A stretch of 14,970 bases of DNA from Comamonadaceae bacterium (GTDB taxonomy: Bacteria > Pseudomonadota > Gammaproteobacteria > Burkholderiales > Burkholderiaceae_C), in assembly GCA_947374705.1 (NCBI GenBank), contig CANCDA010000039.1, forward strand, positions 1-14,970, in the 5' to 3' direction. The translations under genes were made by a program, and so were the position numbers. Shown here in pieces: positions 1 through 6,427 of this stretch (its first letter is position 1; each line of letters starts with the position of its first letter). Below the pieces are notes generated by a model. The model saw nothing but the letters and a program-made list of their open reading frames with translations. It was not told the DNA's origin and did not search any database.

Positions 1-257
1 CTGGTGCTGGCCCAATCCACAACATCCACCTTGAAGGGTAAATCTGATTCGGCCAAGGCCTCGCTCAGCGCTGCGCTGACGCGCCAGTCCAGCGCTCGCT
101 CGGTAATGACCGCCAGATCAAGGTCTGAATGCGGCTTGGCCGTCCACCGGGCACGGGAGCCAAATGCCCAGACGGTGTAGCCCGGCAGAAGGTCTTGCAG
201 CAGCTCACTCAAGATGCGCCATTGCGCGGGCGTGATGTCGATCAAGGGCTGCGGCAT
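1..257 (-). CDS. mntA: MntA-type minimal nucleotidyltransferase, antitoxin of a HEPN/MNT pair (partial, C-terminus beyond left edge)
   Basis: The minus strand encodes 85 residues from an ATG at 257 before the frame leaves the window. They contain the nucleotidyltransferase signature G33-S34, ten residues, then D45-L-D47 (GSX10DXD), the metal- and NTP-binding motif of minimal (MNT) nucleotidyltransferases. A further acidic strand (K-V-D78-V-V-D) is placed as the third catalytic aspartate usually is. The start codon overlaps the stop of the HEPN gene by one base (TGATG), which implies translational coupling. In characterised HepT/MntA systems the MNT protein transfers AMP units to a tyrosine of the HEPN toxin and inactivates it; this role is inferred here from the motif and the pairing. 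The protein should end shortly beyond the edge, since the family is about 95-140 residues. Confidence in the family is high; the antitoxin role is inferred. Confidence 0.88.
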   Translation of the reverse strand, partial: MPQPLIDITPAQWRILSELLQDLLPGYTVWAFGSRARWTAKPHSDLDLAVITERALDWRVSAALSEALAESDLPFKVDVVDWAST

Positions 258-661
258 CAAGCGGATCGCTCAAGAATCTGATCGTGTAGATGATGGGCTT
301 CTTGCTGGAATGCCGGAATGCCGGCCACCACGCTCAAAGCGATGTCTTCGTCGTAGGTGTGGCTGGTCTTGGCGCGCATGTCTCGGTACTGCTTCCACTG
401 CGGCCAGTCGCCCAACAGCAGGCCGTGCTCACTGGCCGAGCGAATCAGGTAAGAGAAGTCAGCGCTGTCAAATTCGCCGGGTGTGGGAGACGCCGCTTCC
501 AGGTAGCGCTTGAGCATTTTGTGCGCCAACTCATAGGTGAATTCAAAGCGCTGAATCAGCCCGTCCCGAATTTGGGTGTCGCTGGTGTCGAGCAGGTAGC
601 GCGCCATGCCCTCGTCCAGCCGACGAAGGGCGTTGCTCAATGGGGAGATATCTAACGGCAT
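257..661 (-). CDS. hepT: HepT-like HEPN-domain protein (HI0074 family), toxin partner of the MNT protein
   Basis: This is a 134-residue, mostly helical protein of the family often annotated as nucleotidyltransferase substrate-binding protein (HI0074 type). Residues 37-52 (QRFEFTYELAHKMLKR) are the typical first conserved helix. Residues 96-103 read R-AKTS-H-T-Y, an exact RX4HXY motif. In HEPN ribonucleases the Arg and His form the RNase site, and in HepT toxins the Tyr is the residue that MntA AMPylates. All three residues are present (R96, H101, Y103), so the toxin looks intact. The ATG at 661 has only a weak purine stretch upstream (GAGAG). The stop overlaps the MNT start by one base, giving the toxin-then-antitoxin order known for these pairs. 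It sits downstream of amgK with a 69-base gap. A stand-alone substrate-binding subunit, as first proposed for HI0074, is the alternative. Confidence 0.88.
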   Translation of the reverse strand: MPLDISPLSNALRRLDEGMARYLLDTSDTQIRDGLIQRFEFTYELAHKMLKRYLEAASPTPGEFDSADFSYLIRSASEHGLLLGDWPQWKQYRDMRAKTSHTYDEDIALSVVAGIPAFQQEAHHLHDQILERSA

Positions 662-730
662 GGCGGGTAACTCTCAGTCTTGCGTTCGCGGTAGCTCGGA
701 TTATTCAGGAGAAGTCCCAGCTCAGACCGC

Positions 731-1822
731 CTACATCCGACCATAGGCAAAGCCGCTGACGGCTTCGCTGCCCTCCACCTTGTCGATCAGGCGCATTAGG
801 GGCTTGAGCTCGATGTAGCGGTTGGTTGTGGCGCGGATGTAGTGGATGAAGCGGGGGGTGTCGGCCAGGTACTGGGGCTTGCCGTCGCGCAGCGTCAGGC
901 GCGCAAAGATGCCGGCCACTTTGAGGTGACGCTGCAAGCCCATCCACTCCACGCCCCGGTAGAACTCGCCAAAGTCATCGCCCACGGGCAGACCCGCAGC
1001 GCGGGCCTTTTGCCAGTAGCGGATGGTGACGTCGAGCACAAAGTCTTCGTCCCAGCTCAAAAACGCATCACGCATGAGGCTGGCGATGTCGTAGGTGATG
1101 GGGCCGTACACGGCGTCCTGGAAGTCCAGAACTCCAAGTGGGGAGCCCTGCATTAGATTTCTAGGCATGAAGTCACGGTGGACATAAACGCTGGGCCAGC
1201 TCAGGTTTTGCGTGATGATGTGCTTGAACGCGGTGTCCAACGTCTGGCGCATCGCGGTGTCGATCTCGATGCCCCTGTGGCGTGTCAGATACCACTCGGG
1301 GAAGAGTTCCAGCTCGCGTTTGAGCAGTGCTTCGTCATAGGCGGGCAGCACCTCGGGCTTGGAGGCCAGTTGCCAGGCAATGAGAGTGTCCACGGCTTGC
1401 AGGTACAGGCCCAGGTTGGCTTGCGCGTTCTCGCGGTTGATGACTTGCATCAGGGTTTGCGCGCCCAAGTCGCTCAGAAGCATAAAGCCTTGGGCCTGCT
1501 CCCAGGCCAGCACCTGCGGCACGTTCAAGCCTGCGGCCTGCATCAGACCTGCCACGTGCACAAAAGGCGCGCAGTTTTCCTGCGCCGGGGGCGCGTCCAT
1601 GATGATGCGGCTGCCGTGGGTGCTGTCCACGCGAAGGTAGCGGCGGAAGCTGGCATCGGCCGAGGCCAGGCGCAGGCTTGCGCGCTGGAGCTGCTGCGGG
1701 ACTTCGAGGGCGCTGAACCATGAGTGGAAGGCGGCTTCGCGCTCGGCGCTGGCCCAGGAGATGGCGGTTTCAGACATGGGGTGGGCGCTTGGGCGCGCAA
1801 GAGTGGCGGGGACGGTGGTCAT
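731..1822 (-). CDS. amgK: N-acetylmuramate/N-acetylglucosamine anomeric kinase (aminoglycoside-phosphotransferase fold)
   Basis: This is a 363-residue cytoplasmic sugar kinase of the APH/choline-kinase fold (COG3178 type). AmgK phosphorylates the anomeric carbon of MurNAc or GlcNAc, and MurU then makes UDP-MurNAc, which recycles cell wall and bypasses fosfomycin-sensitive synthesis. The catalytic loop is V-Y-V-H215-R-D217-F-M-P-R-N222 (HxDxxxxN), followed by the metal-binding L-D233-F-Q-D-A. The N-terminal lobe includes S-F-R-R-Y (58-62) and an I-I-M-D-A-P strand. The gene diverges from lptD, a common arrangement in beta- and gamma-proteobacteria. The start is uncertain: ATG 1822 lacks a Shine-Dalgarno but lies 9 bases after a TAGAAT hexamer, while the M16 start (1777) would give 348 residues, closer to known AmgK length. 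murU, usually the next gene, is not in the window; a HEPN/MNT pair follows instead. Confidence 0.87.
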   Translation of the reverse strand: MTTVPATLARPSAHPMSETAISWASAEREAAFHSWFSALEVPQQLQRASLRLASADASFRRYLRVDSTHGSRIIMDAPPAQENCAPFVHVAGLMQAAGLNVPQVLAWEQAQGFMLLSDLGAQTLMQVINRENAQANLGLYLQAVDTLIAWQLASKPEVLPAYDEALLKRELELFPEWYLTRHRGIEIDTAMRQTLDTAFKHIITQNLSWPSVYVHRDFMPRNLMQGSPLGVLDFQDAVYGPITYDIASLMRDAFLSWDEDFVLDVTIRYWQKARAAGLPVGDDFGEFYRGVEWMGLQRHLKVAGIFARLTLRDGKPQYLADTPRFIHYIRATTNRYIELKPLMRLIDKVEGSEAVSGFAYGRM

Positions 1823-1831
1823 GGATAATCC

Positions 1832-1837
1832 ATTCTA
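1832..1837 (-). promoter_or_regulatory. Possible -10 hexamer for amgK (TAGAAT)
   Basis: TAGAAT on the minus strand matches 4-5 of the 6 consensus -10 positions and ends 9 bases before the amgK ATG at 1822. The -35 is poor (a TGTCGC-like hexamer about 17 bases upstream). If used, transcription would begin almost at the start codon and give a nearly leaderless mRNA, consistent with the lack of a Shine-Dalgarno there. The 90-base gap between amgK and lptD shows no other clear site; lptD also lacks an obvious Shine-Dalgarno. Confidence 0.3.
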
Positions 1838-1912
1838 CAAAGCTGCGCCTGTGCGCGACAGCGCTGTGCACTGAACCCTTGAATTGAATGTCCGCCCTTT
1901 GCCTATTGTCCG

Positions 1913-4279
1913 ATGCGTTTGCTGCCGCCTGAATTGAAGGCCCAGCGGTCTAGCCCCCGCTTTGCACTGCGACCACTGGCCCTGCTGGTGTGTCTGCTGT
2001 GCCAGGCTGAGTTCGTGCGCGCGCAAGCGATGGATGTCGCGTCTGAAACGCCAACAGAACCCCCGGCAAAGCTGAAAAACAGTCCATTTCTGCAAGACAA
2101 AATCAACCCAGCGCAGCGCAGTCAACTGCCCACTTTCCTTTTTGGCGACATCCTCACCGGGCAAACCGACAAAGACATGGTGATGCAAGGCCAAGCGGAG
2201 TTGCGGCGCGGCGATACGGTGATCCGCTCTGACCGACTCAGCTACGAGATCCCCGAGGACAAACTGCGGGCCAGCGGTCATGTGCGCGTCAACCGGGCAG
2301 GCAATGTGTTTGAAGGGCCGGAGTTGGAGCTCAAGGTCGATGCCTTTGAGGGGTTTTTCAAACAACCCAGCTACCGGTTTTTGGCCACTGGGGGCCACGG
2401 CGAGGCCGACCGCATTGATTTCCTGGACGACAAGCGCGCTGTGGTTCATAACGCCACCTACACCAGCTGCCAGCGCACACCGGGCCCTGGCTGGTTGCCG
2501 GATTGGTTGATGCGCTTTACCACCATGCACGTGGACACCGAAGACGATGAGGCGGTGGCCACAGACGCCAAGCTGAGCTTCAAGGGCAGCACCTTGCTGA
2601 GCTTGTCGTCTTTGAGTTTTCCACTCAGCGACAAACGCAAGTCGGGCGTACTGCCCCCCACCTTTGGGGTGGACAGCACCAGCGGCACGGTGGTCACTGT
2701 GCCCTACTACTGGAGCATCGCGCCCAACCGGGACGCCACGCTGTACCCCACCGTCATGAGCAGCCGGGGTTTTGATCTGGGCGGTGAATTCCGCTACTTG
2801 GAGCAAAGCTACAACGGGCAACTGCGTGCCAACTACATGCCCGGCGACAAGCTCAGCGGCACCGACCGCTGGGGCGCGGCCTACCTGCACAAGGGCGTCA
2901 TCGACACGGGCTTGGCGGCGGTGGGCAGCATCGGCCTGAGCCTCAATTTGAACCGGGTGAGTGACGACAACTACTGGCGAGATTTCCCACGCGGCAGCAC
3001 GGCACTCACACAACGTTTGTTGCCCAACGATGTGTCCTTCAACTGGGCCAAAGGCGATTACTCGGCCGCCCTGCGCACGGTGAGCTGGCAAACGCTGCAA
3101 GACGTGAGTTCGCCCATCGTGCCGCCCTACGACCGCATGCCCCAGCTCACGGCGCGCTACGGGCGTTTGGATGCGGGCGGCTTTGATTTTTCGGTAGAAG
3201 GAGACACCACCCAGTTTCAGGCCAATCGGGTGTTGACGGGGCAACCCAATGCCCAGCGCAGCTTCATGCTCTCGCAAATCAGCCGCCCCTGGCTCGATGC
3301 GGCGGGTTTCATCACGCCTAAGCTGCAATTGCATGCCAGCACTTACCAATTCGATGCGCCCTTGGCCAATGGCGATAACGCGGCCGCACGCGTGGTGCCC
3401 ACCTTCAGCCTGGACAGTGGCTTGGTGTTCGAGCGCGATGCCAGTTATTTGGGGCAGAGTTTTCGCCAGACCCTGGAGCCGCGCCTGTTTTACGTGTACA
3501 CGCCGTTTCGTGACCAAAGCAAGCTGCCCAATTACGACTCGGGCGCGTACGACTTCAACTTTGCCAGCATCTACACCGAGAACGCGTTTGTGGGTAATGA
3601 CCGCATCGCTGACAACAACCTGCTCACGGCCGGTGTCAGCACGCGCTTGCTAGACCCCCACAGTGGCGCCCAGATCGCCAGCTTTGGCGTGGCCCAACGC
3701 TATCGCTTTGCCGACCAGAGCGTGACCCTGCCGGGCGGCAGCCCTTCATTGGCGGGCTTGAGCGATGTGATGCTGGGGGCCTCGGTCAACTGGGATCGCC
3801 ACTGGGTGCTGGACTCCACCGTGCAATACAACCCCAGCACCTCGCAATCGGTGCGCTCCTCCGTTGGCACGCGCTATACGCCTGGACCCTACAAGGTGCT
3901 GAATGTGGCTTACCGTTTTCAGCGCGACATCAGCGAGTTGATTGATGTGGGCTGGCAATGGCCATTGACGCCTGCCGCCGCCGATACGGGTCGCTGGTAC
4001 ACCGTGGGCCGACTGAACTACAGCCTGCCCGACAGCAAGCTGGTCGATTCCATTTTTGGTTTTGAGTACGATGCGGGGTGTTGGGTGGGCCGTGTGGTGC
4101 TGGAACGCTTGTCCACGGGTTTGGCCACCACCAGCCAACGCATCATGTTTCAGTTGGAGTTGGTTGGTTTTTCCAGGCTGGGCATTGACCCGTTAACGAC
4201 TTTGAAAAACAACATTCCCCGCTACCAGACCCTGCGTGAGCAGGTGAGCCCGATCAGCCGTTTCAGCAATTACGAGTGA
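1913..4279 (+). CDS. lptD: LPS-assembly outer-membrane protein LptD (OstA/Imp)
   Basis: This is a 788-residue outer-membrane protein that, plugged by LptE, inserts lipopolysaccharide into the outer leaflet. Residues 1-38 form a signal peptide (basic start, hydrophobic ALRPLALLVCLLC, cleavage probably after VRA). Residues about 85-180 are the periplasmic OstA/LptA-like jellyroll, with repeated strand pairs such as TVIRSDRLSYEIPEDKLRASG. The remainder is the large C-terminal beta-barrel, with the conserved PYYWSIAPNRDATLYPT segment. Only two cysteines remain in the mature protein, C186 (YTSCQ) and C723 (AGCWVGR), whereas E. coli LptD has four. ATG 1913 is the first in-frame ATG after a stop at 1880; no good Shine-Dalgarno precedes it. 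surA follows with overlapping or nearly touching frames, forming the classical lptD-surA block. Confidence 0.96.
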   Translation: MRLLPPELKAQRSSPRFALRPLALLVCLLCQAEFVRAQAMDVASETPTEPPAKLKNSPFLQDKINPAQRSQLPTFLFGDILTGQTDKDMVMQGQAELRRGDTVIRSDRLSYEIPEDKLRASGHVRVNRAGNVFEGPELELKVDAFEGFFKQPSYRFLATGGHGEADRIDFLDDKRAVVHNATYTSCQRTPGPGWLPDWLMRFTTMHVDTEDDEAVATDAKLSFKGSTLLSLSSLSFPLSDKRKSGVLPPTFGVDSTSGTVVTVPYYWSIAPNRDATLYPTVMSSRGFDLGGEFRYLEQSYNGQLRANYMPGDKLSGTDRWGAAYLHKGVIDTGLAAVGSIGLSLNLNRVSDDNYWRDFPRGSTALTQRLLPNDVSFNWAKGDYSAALRTVSWQTLQDVSSPIVPPYDRMPQLTARYGRLDAGGFDFSVEGDTTQFQANRVLTGQPNAQRSFMLSQISRPWLDAAGFITPKLQLHASTYQFDAPLANGDNAAARVVPTFSLDSGLVFERDASYLGQSFRQTLEPRLFYVYTPFRDQSKLPNYDSGAYDFNFASIYTENAFVGNDRIADNNLLTAGVSTRLLDPHSGAQIASFGVAQRYRFADQSVTLPGGSPSLAGLSDVMLGASVNWDRHWVLDSTVQYNPSTSQSVRSSVGTRYTPGPYKVLNVAYRFQRDISELIDVGWQWPLTPAAADTGRWYTVGRLNYSLPDSKLVDSIFGFEYDAGCWVGRVVLERLSTGLATTSQRIMFQLELVGFSRLGIDPLTTLKNNIPRYQTLREQVSPISRFSNYE

Positions 4280-4284
4280 CCTTT

Positions 4285-5661
4285 ATGACTTCTCGCCCCA
4301 TGACTTCTGCAACTGCCTGCCTCATCGCCCTGGCCTTGATGGGCATCTCAGCCCAAGCCCAGGTGCTCAGGCCTTCAAACACCTTGACGACGCCCCTGCC
4401 TCTGGTTTTTAACAGCTCCGCCACAGTGCGGCAGGCGGACTTCATCGTGGCCATCGTCAATGCCGAGCCCATCACCAACACCCAGGTTCAGATGGAAGTT
4501 CAGCGCACCTTGCAAATCCTGGCCGGTCAGGGCCGCCCTGCGCCCAATGCGCGGGAACTCGCCGCAGAGGTGTTGGACCGCCTCATCACCGAGCGGGTGC
4601 AACTGAACCAAGCCAGTGAGACCGGCCTCAAGGTGGAAGAGTCCTCGGTCGAGCAGGCTGTACAAAACGTAATGCGGCAAAATAAAGTGGATTTGCCAGA
4701 ACTCAAACGCCGTCTGGCCAAAGACGGTGTCGAGTACGCCCAGTTTAGAAATCAGTTGCGTGAGCAAATCACCTTGACCCGTTTGCGTGAGCGCGACGTG
4801 GAGCCTCGCGTCAAGATCAGCGATGGGGAGGTGGATCAGTACATCCAGGAGCAGCAAGACATCAGCGCCAACCCGGCCAATGTGCAAATGAACCTGGCGC
4901 ACATCCTGATTGCGGTGCCCGAAACCGCCAGCTTGCCCGAGCAAGCCAGCTTGCAGGCCAAAGCACAGCAGGCCATGACGCGTGCGCGTGCGGGCGAAGA
5001 CTTTGCGGCCTTGGCGCGTGAGTTCTCCAGCGCAGCTGACCGCGCCAACGGAGGGCAGCTTGGTTTGCGCACGGCAGATCGTTATCCATCGCTGTTTTTA
5101 GACGCCACGCAGAAATTGAAAGTTGGCGAACTCTCTGGGCTCATCCGCTCTGGCGCGGGCTGGCACATTGTCAAAGTGATCGAAAAGCGTTCGGCCAACT
5201 TGCCGCCCACCGTGGTCGCGCAAAACCGCTCGCGCCACATCCTGCTGAGCCTGAGCCCCCAGCTCAGTGAGGCGGCGGCGGTGGAGAAGCTCAATGACTT
5301 TAAAAAACGCATTCAAACCGGGCAAAGTGACTTTGCCACACTGGCGCGCGAGAACTCTCAAGACGGCAGTGCCGCACAGGGCGGCGATTTGGGCTGGGCC
5401 AATCCTGGGCAGTTTGTGCCTGAGTTCGAAGCGGTCCTTCAATCACTCGCCCCGGGTGAGGTGAGTGCGCCTTTGACCTCGCGTTTTGGCGTGCACTTGA
5501 TCCAATTGATGGAGCGTCGCAATGCCCCTGTGGGTGAGCGTGAGCAGCGCGAGATGGTGCGCAGCATGTTGCGCGAGAAGAAGCTGGATGAAACCTATAT
5601 CAGCTGGGCGCGTGACCTGCGCGCCCGCGCCTACATTGAACTGCGCGAAGCCCCGCAATGA
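4285..5661 (+). CDS. surA: Periplasmic chaperone and peptidyl-prolyl isomerase SurA
   Basis: SurA escorts unfolded outer-membrane proteins, including LptD, through the periplasm to the BAM complex. From ATG 4285 the protein has 458 residues. A signal peptide (MTSRPMTSATACLIALALMG, cleavage after ISAQA) is followed by an N-terminal SurA chaperone domain (about 50-185) and two parvulin domains: PPIase 1 at about 203-300 (NLAHILIAV to AGWHIVKVIEKR) and PPIase 2 at about 314-412 (SRHILLSLS to GVHLIQLMERR). The second keeps the GGDLGWANPGQFVPEFE core typical of an active parvulin; the first is similar (GGQLGLRTADRYPSLF). A GTG at 4276 overlapping the lptD stop is an alternative start adding three residues; ATG 4285 is preferred because GAG at 4274-4276 lies at Shine-Dalgarno distance. 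The stop overlaps rsmA by four bases (ATGA). Confidence 0.95.
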   Translation: MTSRPMTSATACLIALALMGISAQAQVLRPSNTLTTPLPLVFNSSATVRQADFIVAIVNAEPITNTQVQMEVQRTLQILAGQGRPAPNARELAAEVLDRLITERVQLNQASETGLKVEESSVEQAVQNVMRQNKVDLPELKRRLAKDGVEYAQFRNQLREQITLTRLRERDVEPRVKISDGEVDQYIQEQQDISANPANVQMNLAHILIAVPETASLPEQASLQAKAQQAMTRARAGEDFAALAREFSSAADRANGGQLGLRTADRYPSLFLDATQKLKVGELSGLIRSGAGWHIVKVIEKRSANLPPTVVAQNRSRHILLSLSPQLSEAAAVEKLNDFKKRIQTGQSDFATLARENSQDGSAAQGGDLGWANPGQFVPEFEAVLQSLAPGEVSAPLTSRFGVHLIQLMERRNAPVGEREQREMVRSMLREKKLDETYISWARDLRARAYIELREAPQ

Positions 5662-6413
5662 AACACATTCCACGCAAGCGTTTCGGCCAGCACTTTCTGG
5701 CCGACCGCAGCATCATCGAGGACATCGTTCAGGCGATCAACCCGCAGCCGGGGCAGGTGATGGTGGAGATTGGCCCAGGACTGGCCGCCCTCACGCAACC
5801 GCTGGTGGAGCGGCTGGGGCATTTGACCGTGATTGAGCTGGACCGCGACTTGGCCGTGCGTTTGCGTGCGCACCCGCAACTCGCCGTGATTGAGTCCGAT
5901 GTGTTGAAGGTGGATTTCGCACAATTTTCCAACGCCAAGAACACCAAGCTCAGAGTGGTCGGTAACCTGCCCTACAACATCTCAACGCCCATTCTGTTTC
6001 ATCTGCTTGAGTTTGTGGATGTGATTGAAGACCAGCACTTCATGCTGCAAAAAGAAGTGATCGACCGCATGGTGGCCAAGCCCTCCACGTCGGACTACGG
6101 CCGCCTGAGCGTGATGCTGCAATGGCGCTATGCCATGGAGAACGTTTTGTTTGTACCGCCTGAGAGCTTTGATCCCCCGCCCCGGGTCAACAGCGCGGTG
6201 GTGCGCATGGTACCGCGCGTTGACCCCGCAGCCGTGAACGTGAAGCGCTTGAGCGAGATTGTTCAAGTGGCGTTCAGCCAACGCCGCAAATTATTGCGTC
6301 ACACCTTGGGCCGTTGGCTCGAAGAAAAGCAAATGGACGGCACGTTTGATGTGCAGCGCCGGGCTGAAGAGGTGCCGGTCGATGAGTACATTGCCCTGGC
6401 CTTGCGGGCTTAA
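5658..6413 (+). CDS. rsmA: 16S rRNA (adenine1518-N6/adenine1519-N6)-dimethyltransferase RsmA (KsgA)
   Basis: This 251-residue SAM-dependent methyltransferase dimethylates two adjacent adenines in helix 45 of 16S rRNA as a late checkpoint of small-subunit assembly; its loss gives kasugamycin resistance. Visible motifs are the N-terminal KRFGQHFL (7-14), motif I E37-I-G-P-G for SAM, E60 at the end of strand 2 (IELD), D81 (ESDVL), the catalytic N103-L-P-Y-N-I, and the C-terminal ESFDPPPRVNSAVV, which is diagnostic of the KsgA/Dim1 family. The ATG is fused to the surA stop (ATGA), so translation is probably coupled. pdxA, which separates surA from rsmA in E. coli, is missing. The gene converges on the AAA+ ATPase gene with a six-base gap. 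Confidence 0.96.
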   Translation: MKHIPRKRFGQHFLADRSIIEDIVQAINPQPGQVMVEIGPGLAALTQPLVERLGHLTVIELDRDLAVRLRAHPQLAVIESDVLKVDFAQFSNAKNTKLRVVGNLPYNISTPILFHLLEFVDVIEDQHFMLQKEVIDRMVAKPSTSDYGRLSVMLQWRYAMENVLFVPPESFDPPPRVNSAVVRMVPRVDPAAVNVKRLSEIVQVAFSQRRKLLRHTLGRWLEEKQMDGTFDVQRRAEEVPVDEYIALALRA

Positions 6414-6427
6414 AACGGCTCAGCCCG
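6405..6427. terminator. Possible hairpin between convergent rsmA and the AAA+ gene
   Basis: CGGGCT (6405-6410) and AGCCCG (6422-6427) can pair around an 11-base loop that includes the rsmA stop. It spans the convergent junction and could stop transcription from both sides, but no T-run follows on either strand. A chance stem in GC-rich DNA is quite possible. Confidence 0.25.

Noticed and set aside
1890..1912. TTGAAT and TATTGT as a promoter for lptD
   Set aside because: Spacers are 14 or 19 bases and the -10 would end three bases before the ATG, so the pairing is not convincing.
1835..3517. 560-codon open frame on the minus strand opposite lptD
   Set aside because: It lies antisense to a clear LptD, has no domain-like pattern, and is rich in Arg/Ala/Gly/His as expected for a shadow frame in GC-rich DNA.
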